A stretch of 10,269 nt of DNA. Origin: Candidatus Yonathbacteria bacterium RIFCSPHIGHO2_01_FULL_51_10 (GTDB taxonomy: Bacteria > Patescibacteriota > Minisyncoccia > Phycocordibacterales > UBA1539_B). The translations under genes and the position numbers were made by a program. The stretch spans positions 30,038 to 40,306 of the forward strand of contig MHUS01000014.1 of the NCBI GenBank assembly GCA_001823505.1. The letters run 5' to 3'. The notes under the pieces are model-generated. The model was given only the letters and a program-made list of their open reading frames with translations, did no database searches and had not been told where the DNA came from. Shown one piece after another: positions 1-6,275 of this stretch; position 1 is the first letter of the stretch; every line of letters begins with the position of its first letter.

Positions 1-174
1 GAAGCGCTTGCGGCGGCACGAATCCTTGCCATCATGGGGTACCTTGCTCCGCTTGCGCAGGAAGAAAAGCTTTTTGATGCCCTGTGGGGGAGCGAACTTC
101 TCACTCAAGCAAAGCCATTCCGCGGCAGTCTCGTGAAGCAGGTCAATGCCGCACTAGAAGCCTCGCAGCTGTAA
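1..174 (+). CDS. C-terminal fragment of an unidentified protein
   Basis: Reading frame 1 is open from the window edge to a TAA at 172-174 and gives 57 residues. The peptide is mainly helical in character and alanine/leucine-rich: it begins EALAAARILAIMGYLAPLAQ, has a GSELLTQAKPFRGSL stretch, and ends VNAALEASQL. Codon use (GCG, CTT, GCC) matches the housekeeping genes that follow. The start and any diagnostic motif lie outside the window, so I cannot name a family. There is no hairpin with a T-run in the 41 bases after the stop, so transcription may continue into the next gene, although that gene also has a candidate promoter. Confidence 0.7.
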   Translation, partial: EALAAARILAIMGYLAPLAQEEKLFDALWGSELLTQAKPFRGSLVKQVNAALEASQL

Positions 175-180
175 TTCTTC

Positions 181-207
181 TTGTCTGTGCGCGCGGTGTG
201 GTAGAAT
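181..207 (+). promoter_or_regulatory. Candidate promoter giving a leaderless mRNA for the surface-protein gene
   Basis: The -10 hexamer TAGAAT (202-207) lies 8 bases before the ATG at 216, so transcription would start at or within a base or two of the start codon. The -35 is weak: TTGTCT at 181-186 with a 15-base spacer, or TTCTTG at 178-183 with an 18-base spacer. No Shine-Dalgarno sequence can fit, which agrees with leaderless translation. The same TAGAAT-to-ATG arrangement recurs before the permease gene at 6276. This is inferred from motifs only. Confidence 0.5.
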
Positions 208-215
208 GAATTTCT

Positions 216-2153
216 ATGCCGGGAGAGAATCGCGATACCATCAGACGAATAGAAGAAGGTCTTTATTCACCGAATGCCCATGAGGTGCCGATCGGGCACG
301 AGCTTTCGTCGCGCCGCGCGCCGCGCGTCGAAGAAGACTGGAAGGATGACGGTTTTAATGATGGTGATTTCGCATCGCCGGGCGTTACTTCCCCTATGAA
401 AAAGAGCAAATCGTTCGTAAAAATTTTTCTTATCGCCGCACTGGTCTTTTTTGGGGTTGCCGTGGGGTATGGTGCATGGAAGATGTTTGGCGGGTCAACC
501 CTCTCAAGCAAAGACGTCGTCATCTCTGTGGAAGGTCCCGGGACTGCCGGCGGAGGAGAAGCATTCACCTTTACTGTCGTGGTGAGCAACAAGAATTCAA
601 CGGATGTTGAGTCGGCCGACCTCGCCATCAATCTCCCCGATGGCATGGTCGATGTTTCCGACCCCACCAAGTCCGCGGTCACCATTCACAAAACCTTCAC
701 GCATATCGTTGCTGGAGGAGAGCAGCGAGAGCAGGTAAGCGTTGTTGCATTCGGCGCGCAAGGTGAGGAGAAAAAAGTCCCCCTCTCGCTTGATTTCCGT
801 TTTGCCGGTCAGAGCGCGACATGGGAATCAAAGTCTGAGTACTCCGTCACCGTTACGTCATCTCCGGTGAATCTTACTGTTGAAACGACCAACGAAGTGA
901 ATGCCGGACAGGAGTTTGATCTTGATATCAAGGTGGTCTCCAACACCGACAAGCAACTCGACGGACTTCTTCTTAAGATCGACTACCCTCAAGGATTCCA
1001 ATTTCACGGTGCGTCTCCTAACTCTACCTATGGACAGAATCTCTGGAGCGTGGGGAGCCTGAAACCCGGAGAGGCGACCGAGGTGCGCATTCGTGGCGCG
1101 ACCGGGGGTGACGAAGGAGAGCAAGAGATCTTCACCATCACCCTTGGCGCGCAGGATCCCAAAGACACACATCTCATCGCCACGACCTACAATGCGATCA
1201 CCCAAACCGTAACGATCAAAAAACCGTTCCTTTCTGTTGATATGGAGGTTGATGGTGATCATGATCCCACTCACGCCGCCGACAGCGGCAAGACGCTCAA
1301 CGTGAGCCTTAATTGGCAGAACACGATCGACTCAAAGATCGTTGACGCGGAACTTGACGTTAAGATCAACGGGCAGGCGTTGGATCGTTACTCCGTCTCC
1401 ACGGGGGGGCAAGGATTCTATCGGTCATCAGACAATACGGTAGTGTGGACGAAGGGGGACACCCCGGAGCTTTCGGTCATAGACCCGGGGAGCTCGGGAA
1501 CGGTATCATTTTCGTTCCGCACGATCACACTCTCAAGCGACCAGGGGAAGCTTTTCAAAAATCCCACGATCACGCTTGAAGTGAGCGCCAAAGGGCATCG
1601 TGTCTCGGACACGAATGTCCCCGAGTCCATCTCGACCTTCCTCACCCGCACGATCGCCCTTAACACCAATTTCAATTTTGCTTCACGAGCGATCTACTTC
1701 GGGTCATCCCCCTTCACGAACTCAGGGCCGATGCCGCCCAAGGCAGAAAAAGAGACAACCTACACGGTCATTTGGACGCTCGCTAATTCCGCCAATGATA
1801 TCTCGGGCGCCACGGTGCGCACGTCGTTGCCGGTGTACGCGCGATTCGTGGGCACGGTGTCGCCTGGAACGGAAAAACTCTCCAATCCGATAGGGCAGGA
1901 TATTGTGTGGGATGTGGGGACGATAAAGGCGGGTGCCGGAGTGACCGCACCGCCGCGCGAGGTGGCCTTTCAGATAGCGATTACGCCAAGCTTAAGCCAG
2001 GTGGAGCGCGTGGTGAACCTCACGGACAGTGTGATGTTCACAGGAACGGACACCTTTACGCAGACGTCCCTTTCTGATACAAAGACACCACTGACAACAC
2101 GCATCACCACAGACCCGCAGTTCCAGAACCAAGACGCGTTCATAACCCAGTAA
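216..2153 (+). CDS. Single-pass membrane surface protein with DUF11/Ig-like beta domains
   Basis: The 645-residue protein probably stays anchored in the membrane with a large extracytoplasmic part. Residues 1-60 are charged and likely cytoplasmic. A lysine-flanked segment (MKKSK at 61-65) leads into one hydrophobic helix at about 67-88. The rest is Thr/Ser/Val-rich beta sequence that divides into about four Ig-like units, near 100-215, 216-335, 337-480 and 500-630. Several carry DUF11-like signatures: a 'VSN' strand followed by 'LPDGM' (140-144) or 'YPQGFQF' (257-263), then a 'W-x-VG-x-[IL]-K-x-G' element at 277-284 (WSVGSLKPG) and 565-573 (WDVGTIKAG). There is no cysteine in the whole protein, as expected for an exported domain. 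A role in envelope structure or adhesion is inference. An internal ATG at residue 61 (396) would give a shorter form starting just before the helix, but the promoter position favours 216. It is followed after 17 bases by glyQS, so the two are probably co-transcribed. Confidence 0.85.
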   Translation: MPGENRDTIRRIEEGLYSPNAHEVPIGHELSSRRAPRVEEDWKDDGFNDGDFASPGVTSPMKKSKSFVKIFLIAALVFFGVAVGYGAWKMFGGSTLSSKDVVISVEGPGTAGGGEAFTFTVVVSNKNSTDVESADLAINLPDGMVDVSDPTKSAVTIHKTFTHIVAGGEQREQVSVVAFGAQGEEKKVPLSLDFRFAGQSATWESKSEYSVTVTSSPVNLTVETTNEVNAGQEFDLDIKVVSNTDKQLDGLLLKIDYPQGFQFHGASPNSTYGQNLWSVGSLKPGEATEVRIRGATGGDEGEQEIFTITLGAQDPKDTHLIATTYNAITQTVTIKKPFLSVDMEVDGDHDPTHAADSGKTLNVSLNWQNTIDSKIVDAELDVKINGQALDRYSVSTGGQGFYRSSDNTVVWTKGDTPELSVIDPGSSGTVSFSFRTITLSSDQGKLFKNPTITLEVSAKGHRVSDTNVPESISTFLTRTIALNTNFNFASRAIYFGSSPFTNSGPMPPKAEKETTYTVIWTLANSANDISGATVRTSLPVYARFVGTVSPGTEKLSNPIGQDIVWDVGTIKAGAGVTAPPREVAFQIAITPSLSQVERVVNLTDSVMFTGTDTFTQTSLSDTKTPLTTRITTDPQFQNQDAFITQ

Positions 2154-2170
2154 TACAACCTGACTCTCTC

Positions 2171-3493
2171 ATGACACACGACGACACGATGGAGAAACTG
2201 ATCTCGCTTGCGAAACGTCGCGGGTTTATTTATCAAGGATCCGAGATCTATGGTGGCCTTGCGGGTACGTATGACTACGGCCCGCTTGGCACAGCACTCA
2301 AGAACAACATCAAGAATCTCTGGTGGAGGAAGTTCGTGAACGGGCGTGACGACATGTATGGCATGGATGCGGCGATCCTGATGAATGCCCGCGTGTGGGA
2401 GACAACTGGGCACGTTGCAGGATTTGCCGACCCGCTTGTGGAGTGTACGAAGTGCAAGAAGCGTTTCCGCGCGGATCAGCTTGAGGATAGAACTAAATGT
2501 CCCGAGTGCGGAAGTGTGCTTGGTCCCGAGCGGCAGTTTAATATGATGCTCTCAACGCGCGTCGGTGCGATGGAGGACTCGTCCTCGGTCTCATACCTGC
2601 GCCCTGAGACCGCGCAAGGGATGTTCGTGAATTTTAAAAATGTCATTGATTCGTTTCACCCCAAGATGCCGTTTGGTCTGGGGCAGATCGGCAAGGCATT
2701 CCGAAATGAGATCACGCCGCGTGATTTTATTTTTCGTCTGCGCGAGCTTGAGCAGATGGAGATAGAATATTTTGTACGTCCCAATGATTGGGAGCGCGCA
2801 TTTGAAGAGTGGCGCGTGGCAATGGGGGAGTGGCTTGATCTTGTGGGGATTAACCGCGCCATTACGCATGAAGTGGAAATTGATCCTGCCGACCTCGCCC
2901 ACTATTCCAAGCGCACGATAGATTTTGAATTTGAATATCCGTTCGGACAAAAAGAACTCTACGGTCTTGCGTACCGCACCGACTTTGACCTCGCGAGCCA
3001 CGCGAAGGCAAGCTCGGTTGATCTTGCGTACCTCGAGGAGGACGGCACACGATTCGTCCCGCACGTGATCGAGCCATCATTTGGTGTTGACCGCACGATT
3101 CTCGCAGTGCTTCTGTCGGCGTACACCGAGGATGAACTCGGCGGCAGTCCGCGTACGTATTTGAAATTTCATCCGCGTGTCGCGCCGATCAAGGCGGCAG
3201 TGTTTCCGCTTCTTAAAAACAAGCCCGAGCTCGTGGCGAAGGCGCGCGAGATCTATCTCACACTTAAAAAAGAAATTCCTCAAGTGGCGTGGGACGACAA
3301 CGGCAACGTCGGCAAGCGCTATCGCAGGCAAGATGAGGTCGGCACACCATTTTGTATTACCGTGGATTTTGACACCCTCGGCGAAAATGCTGAGCTTAAA
3401 GACACTGTCACTATCCGCGACCGCGACACGGGCGAGCAGAAGCGGGTCTCTGTAAGTGAGTTGACAAATTTAATAAAAACTGCTATACTTTAG
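2171..3493 (+). CDS. glyQS: Glycyl-tRNA synthetase, alpha2 single-chain type
   Basis: A cytoplasmic class II aminoacyl-tRNA synthetase that charges tRNA-Gly with glycine using ATP. The 440-residue length fits the homodimeric bacterial/archaeal/eukaryotic type, not the alpha2-beta2 E. coli type. Visible signatures are RRGFIYQGSEIYGG near residues 16-29 and YDYGPLG (34-40). There is a Cys4 zinc site at C92, C95, C110 and C113, followed by RPETAQGMFVNFKN (144-157). Motif 2 is around FRNE (177-180) and motif 3 is GVDRT (305-309). The anticodon-binding domain spans about 335-440 (VAPIKAAVFPLL onward, with GKRYRRQDEVGTPFCITVD). There is no SD; an in-frame ATG at 2189 (residue 7, just before EKLISLAKRRG) is an alternative start. 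It lies 17 bases after the surface-protein gene. Its last ten codons double as the promoter of the next gene, and no terminator separates the two. All expected catalytic blocks are intact. Confidence 0.97.
   Translation: MTHDDTMEKLISLAKRRGFIYQGSEIYGGLAGTYDYGPLGTALKNNIKNLWWRKFVNGRDDMYGMDAAILMNARVWETTGHVAGFADPLVECTKCKKRFRADQLEDRTKCPECGSVLGPERQFNMMLSTRVGAMEDSSSVSYLRPETAQGMFVNFKNVIDSFHPKMPFGLGQIGKAFRNEITPRDFIFRLRELEQMEIEYFVRPNDWERAFEEWRVAMGEWLDLVGINRAITHEVEIDPADLAHYSKRTIDFEFEYPFGQKELYGLAYRTDFDLASHAKASSVDLAYLEEDGTRFVPHVIEPSFGVDRTILAVLLSAYTEDELGGSPRTYLKFHPRVAPIKAAVFPLLKNKPELVAKAREIYLTLKKEIPQVAWDDNGNVGKRYRRQDEVGTPFCITVDFDTLGENAELKDTVTIRDRDTGEQKRVSVSELTNLIKTAIL
3461..3489 (+). promoter_or_regulatory. 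Near-consensus sigma-70 promoter inside the 3' end of glyQS
   Basis: TTGACA (3461-3466), a 17-base spacer and TATACT (3484-3489), with TGC directly before the -10 (extended -10). This is close to the ideal vegetative promoter. It lies wholly within coding sequence, reading as the last ten codons LTNLIKTAIL of glyQS, with the TAG stop starting 2 bases after the -10. The expected transcription start is about 3495-3497, giving a leader of about 55 bases for the gene at 3551. Confidence 0.85.
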
Positions 3494-3539
3494 CTAGTAA
3501 TAAATGGTTTCTTTGGTCCTTGAATCTCAACTTTAATCT

Positions 3540-3545
3540 GGAGGT
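3540..3545 (+). promoter_or_regulatory. Strong Shine-Dalgarno for the two-TM orphan gene
   Basis: GGAGGT at 3540-3545, 5 bases before the ATG at 3551, fixes that start. The conserved genes in this window lack such a site, so it stands out. Confidence 0.85.
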
Positions 3546-3550
3546 GTGTT

Positions 3551-3973
3551 ATGTGGGTACTAGCTACAGCAGTGTTAGCTATGGCGATGTTCTTTCTTGC
3601 GGGATGGTTAAGCGCTAAAGAGCACAAGGACGGTGGCTGGGTGTTTATTTCATGTATCGTTGGAGTTTTTTCCATGGGGACATGCTTGGGCTTAACATGG
3701 GACGCCGGCAGGGATATATTTAAGATGGATACGCCGATTGAAGCACGCGGATACGAAGTCCTTGCGACAAAGCAGAGAGACCAAGGGTCACTTGCATTGC
3801 TTTGCGGTGTCAATGGGGCACATGATTGTCGCGCTGCCTTCTTTAATGTCTATCCGCCGGCAAATTTCAAAGAAGTGAAACTTCCTGACGGGCGCCTTAT
3901 TTTGGCTCCCGCAGTGAAACAGGTGATTGTTGGGAATTCTAACAAGATGGAGTTTGTGCCCCCGAAAAAATAA
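3551..3973 (+). CDS. Small two-TM orphan membrane protein, function unknown
   Basis: I do not recognise a family. The 140-residue product has two hydrophobic segments, about 3-20 and 29-48, joined by a short charged loop (SAKEHKDGG), so it is probably a hairpin with both ends on the same side. It then has a soluble domain of about 90 residues. That domain has two cysteines, C85 and C93, in LLCGVNGAHDC, which could form a disulfide or a metal/redox site if it faces outward. It ends in VKQVIVGNSNKMEFVPPKK. Start choice is secure: a GGAGGT Shine-Dalgarno 5 bases upstream, and a consensus promoter whose predicted start is about 55 bases upstream. A strong terminator follows, so it is a self-contained monocistronic unit. 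Base composition is more AT-rich than in the flanking synthetase and peptidase, which fits a lineage-specific or acquired gene. The start, promoter, SD and terminator together make it very likely to be a real gene despite no recognised homologue. Confidence 0.8.
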   Translation: MWVLATAVLAMAMFFLAGWLSAKEHKDGGWVFISCIVGVFSMGTCLGLTWDAGRDIFKMDTPIEARGYEVLATKQRDQGSLALLCGVNGAHDCRAAFFNVYPPANFKEVKLPDGRLILAPAVKQVIVGNSNKMEFVPPKK

Positions 3974-3990
3974 CCATACAACTTGTCTTC

Positions 3991-4023
3991 ACAACGGCTC
4001 AGGAAACTGGGCCGTTGTTTTTT
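3991..4023 (+). terminator. Rho-independent terminator with GAAA tetraloop
   Basis: ACAACGGCTCAG (3991-4002) pairs with CTGGGCCGTTGT (4007-4018) in a 12-bp stem with one G-T wobble, closed by a GAAA loop (4003-4006) and followed by a T-run (4018-4023). It starts 17 bases after the stop of the two-TM orphan gene. Its last two T residues also form the first bases of the -35 box of the next promoter. Confidence 0.92.
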
Positions 4024-4051
4024 GTAACAACTGGACGACTTGTGCTACACT
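4022..4051 (+). promoter_or_regulatory. Candidate extended -10 promoter for the M16 peptidase gene
   Basis: TTGTAA (4022-4027), an 18-base spacer and TACACT (4046-4051), preceded by TGC (4043-4045) as an extended -10. The predicted start near 4058 leaves a leader of about 24 bases with no Shine-Dalgarno before the ATG at 4082. The -35 overlaps the terminator T-run. Confidence 0.6.
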
Positions 4052-4081
4052 AACCCCACTTTTTAACGAACTATCAACAAT

Positions 4082-5350
4082 ATGAAATTCAAAAAGATCA
4101 TTCTTCCGAGCGGCTTGCGCGTTATCATGGCACCGTCAAAAGAAAGCCCCACGGCAACGGCACTCGTGCTTGTTGCCGCAGGGTCAAAGTATGAAGACAA
4201 GCGCATCAGTGGACTCTCGCATTTTCTTGAGCACGTGTGTTTCAAGGGGACGACCAAGCGCCCTTCAGCGCTTGAGATCACGCGCGAGCTCGATGGCCTC
4301 GGAGCGCAGTTCAATGCATTCACGAGCCAGGAGTACACGGGCTATTTCGCCAAGGCGGAAGCGAGCCGCATTCATAAGCTCCTCGACATCGTATCTGACC
4401 TCTATCTCAACCCCACTTTCGATGCCGCGGAAGTGGAAAAAGAAAAAGGCGTGATCGTGCAGGAGATCAACATGTATGAGGATATGCCCATGCGCCATGT
4501 CCACGATATCTTCATGGGGCTTATGTACGGCGATCAGCCCGCGGGGTGGAACATCGCGGGTACGCCTGAGATCGTGCGCACCATGACGCGTGAGGATTTC
4601 ATTGCGTACCGCAAGGCGCACTACGTCGCAAGTGCCACCACGGTGATCGTCGCGGGTGGCTTTGATGAAAAAAAGATACTGAAAGAGATCAAAGAAAAAT
4701 TCAGCGCAATGCCTGCAGGCAAGAAGAAGGGCAAGATTGCGGTGAACGATGCACAGAAAAAGACCGCAATTTTTATCAAGCATAAAGAGACCGACCAGAC
4801 ACACTTGATCCTGGGCATGCGTTCAAAAAAAGTTTCGCACAAGGATTCCTACGCGCTGGATGTGTTGGCGAGTGTTTTGGGTGGGGGAATGTCATCGCGT
4901 CTCTTCCAAAAGATCCGCGATGAAATGGGTGCCGCGTATTATGTGCGAGCATGGAATGATGCATATACCGACCACGGGATATTTGGTGTTTCCGTAGGCG
5001 CAGGGAATGAGCAGGCGAAAGATGTTATTATCGCAGTGCTTGCTGAGCTCCGCCGCCTTAAGACCGAATTAGTACCCGAGCATGAACTCAATAAAGTGAA
5101 GCAGTACCTCTCCGGTAATCTTTTCTTGGAAGTTGAGTCCACGGATGCGCAGGCGAACTTCTTGGGCGGGCAAGAGATCCTCACTGGCAAACCCCTCTCT
5201 CCCCAGGAGATCGTAAAGAAGATCAAAGCCGTGACGAGCAAAGATCTGATGCGCCTTGCCAACGAGATCTTCCGGACGGATAAACTCAACCTCGCGCTTA
5301 TCGGCCCGTTCAAAAACAAAGCAGAGTTCGACAAGCTCTTGCGGATCTGA
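4082..5350 (+). CDS. M16 family zinc metallopeptidase (processing-peptidase-like)
   Basis: A single-module (about 420-residue) M16 peptidase of the kind that cuts peptides inside a closing two-lobed chamber. The inverted zinc motif HFLEH is at residues 47-51 (H47, catalytic E50, H51). The distal ligand is most likely E128 in GVIVQEI, 77 residues after H51, with the usual accessory glutamate E121 seven residues earlier. The C-terminal half has the conserved SSRLFQKIRDEMGAAYYV block (271-288), containing the Arg and Tyr that M16 enzymes use to hold the substrate backbone. The active half and the Arg/Tyr half are both present in one chain, so it could work as a homodimer; no inactive partner subunit is encoded nearby. 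There is no signal peptide, so it is probably cytoplasmic. The ATG has no SD, but the MKFKKIILPSGLRVI opening is typical of the family. Substrate is unknown. Confidence 0.95.
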   Translation: MKFKKIILPSGLRVIMAPSKESPTATALVLVAAGSKYEDKRISGLSHFLEHVCFKGTTKRPSALEITRELDGLGAQFNAFTSQEYTGYFAKAEASRIHKLLDIVSDLYLNPTFDAAEVEKEKGVIVQEINMYEDMPMRHVHDIFMGLMYGDQPAGWNIAGTPEIVRTMTREDFIAYRKAHYVASATTVIVAGGFDEKKILKEIKEKFSAMPAGKKKGKIAVNDAQKKTAIFIKHKETDQTHLILGMRSKKVSHKDSYALDVLASVLGGGMSSRLFQKIRDEMGAAYYVRAWNDAYTDHGIFGVSVGAGNEQAKDVIIAVLAELRRLKTELVPEHELNKVKQYLSGNLFLEVESTDAQANFLGGQEILTGKPLSPQEIVKKIKAVTSKDLMRLANEIFRTDKLNLALIGPFKNKAEFDKLLRI

Positions 5351-5374
5351 GCAGGAGGTTTTTCGAGTGTTGTG

Positions 5375-5403
5375 TTGACACTTGTATTGTTGTGTAGTAG
5401 GGT
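5375..5403 (+). promoter_or_regulatory. Promoter for the 241-residue orphan gene
   Basis: TTGACA (5375-5380), a 17-base spacer and TAGGGT (5398-5403). The -35 and spacing are ideal and the -10 is weaker. The predicted start is about 5410, giving a leader of about 65 bases. The first bases of that leader can fold as AGATA (5411-5415), GTG, TATCT (5419-5423). No terminator separates this from the M16 stop at 5350. Confidence 0.65.
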
Positions 5404-5460
5404 GCGCTCCAGATAGTGTATCTCAAAAATCCAGTTTCATCCCTTCACTCAAAACAGTAC

Positions 5461-5467
5461 AGAGGAG
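5461..5467 (+). promoter_or_regulatory. Shine-Dalgarno that decides the start at 5475
   Basis: AGAGGAG at 5461-5467 lies 7 bases before the ATG at 5475. It favours this start over an in-frame TTG at 5382, which lies upstream of the predicted transcription start and so would not be on the mRNA. Confidence 0.8.
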
Positions 5468-5474
5468 AATTGCC

Positions 5475-6200
5475 ATGGGCGACCTGAAAAGTTGCAAGAA
5501 AGTTTCACTTAGCCAGTTTCATGACGATAGAGCGAACGCGTTATTCCTTGAACGCATGCGTCAACATGAGCGTAGCGAGGGCATCTCCTGTCGGATCGAT
5601 GCGATGTGGGAGATACTATCGGAGTACTTACACATGCTGCCACTCCGTGTGGTCAGGATGTTCGGTCGTTGGAATGTTGTGCGCGAGATAGGCACCGTGC
5701 ATCTTACCGAGAGCATGGGTACCTGTTTTGTAAACGAATGGAACAAAGAAATGCTTTATTCGCCACTGACGGTGAACTCAAAGCCAGAAGATGTGCCGGC
5801 GATTAGCAAGAATGAGTTTGCTCTCCAGGGCTTAAAGCAGGATGAAGTTGAGAGCCTTGTTGGTGTCGTGCTTGCGAAAATCGACGATTCGGTTGTTCGG
5901 CAGCTTTGTTTCCCCAAAGTAATAAAACCCGATGATTGTTCCGTGTTCATGTTTCGGAGCATAGAACAGAGTGGTGTTGATGGGGATGGAGGAAAGATTT
6001 TTGTTGAAAGAGCCGGGTACTTTGCAGCACCTCATGACAATGATATGGAGGACTTTACGCGGTGGTTATTGGACGATCGGCGGTTTGAAGCCATAAAAGA
6101 CATCATGGTGTTCCGCAAGGATAGATGGCAGAGGGTAGCTCCTTCGCAGGTTGAGATGAAGTTGCTTGGAGAAGAACAGGCGTTATTTCTTCCCAAGTAA
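5475..6200 (+). CDS. Soluble orphan protein of 241 residues, function unknown
   Basis: I do not recognise a family. The product begins MGDLKSCKKVSLSQFHDDRA and has no signal peptide or membrane segment, so it is probably cytoplasmic. The N-terminal ~60 residues are charged and helical (FLERMRQHERSEG, IDAMWEILSEYLHMLP). A middle section follows with predicted mixed strands, and a C-terminal part near 175-220 has KIFVERAGYFAAPHDND and a basic/aromatic stretch (RKDRWQR). Five cysteines (C7, C39, C84, C145, C155) are scattered without a CxxC pair. An earlier in-frame TTG at 5382 is rejected because the promoter, leader and SD all point to 5475. The gene has its own TTGACA promoter, strong SD and terminator, so it is a monocistronic module between the M16 peptidase and the permease. 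Codon use is more AT-rich and less biased than in its neighbours, consistent with a lineage-restricted gene. Confidence 0.8.
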   Translation: MGDLKSCKKVSLSQFHDDRANALFLERMRQHERSEGISCRIDAMWEILSEYLHMLPLRVVRMFGRWNVVREIGTVHLTESMGTCFVNEWNKEMLYSPLTVNSKPEDVPAISKNEFALQGLKQDEVESLVGVVLAKIDDSVVRQLCFPKVIKPDDCSVFMFRSIEQSGVDGDGGKIFVERAGYFAAPHDNDMEDFTRWLLDDRRFEAIKDIMVFRKDRWQRVAPSQVEMKLLGEEQALFLPK

Positions 6201-6211
6201 AAGTGGGGGTT

Positions 6212-6242
6212 AAGGGGCGCAGTCTATGACTGCGCCCCTTTT
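6212..6242 (+). terminator. Strong rho-independent terminator after the 241-residue orphan gene
   Basis: AAGGGGCGCAGTC (6212-6224) pairs perfectly with GACTGCGCCCCTT (6228-6240) around a TAT loop, with a short T-run (6239-6242). It begins 12 bases after the stop codon. The final TT is shared with the -35 of the permease promoter. Confidence 0.9.
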
Positions 6243-6269
6243 GCTATATACCCCGCCCTGCGCTAGAAT
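6241..6269 (+). promoter_or_regulatory. Promoter giving a leaderless mRNA for the permease gene
   Basis: TTGCTA (6241-6246), a 17-base spacer and TAGAAT (6264-6269). The -10 ends 6 bases before the ATG at 6276, so the transcript should start at about the A of the start codon. There is no room for a ribosome binding site. It has the same -10 hexamer and nearly the same distance to the ATG as the promoter at 202-207. Confidence 0.7.
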
Positions 6270-6275
6270 GAGTGC

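Noticed and set aside
2591..3064. 157-codon open frame on the minus strand within glyQS
   Set aside because: It is a shadow of the glyQS codons, with no initiation signals.
5348..5350. TGA possibly read as Gly (code 25, found in some CPR lineages)
   Set aside because: TGA ends the M16 gene at the family's normal length, and the metG TGA overlaps the tatD start, so it acts as a stop.
5382..5474. 31-residue N-terminal extension of the 241-residue protein from a TTG codon
   Set aside because: The TTG lies between the -35 and -10 of a clear promoter, and an SD-preceded ATG exists at 5475.
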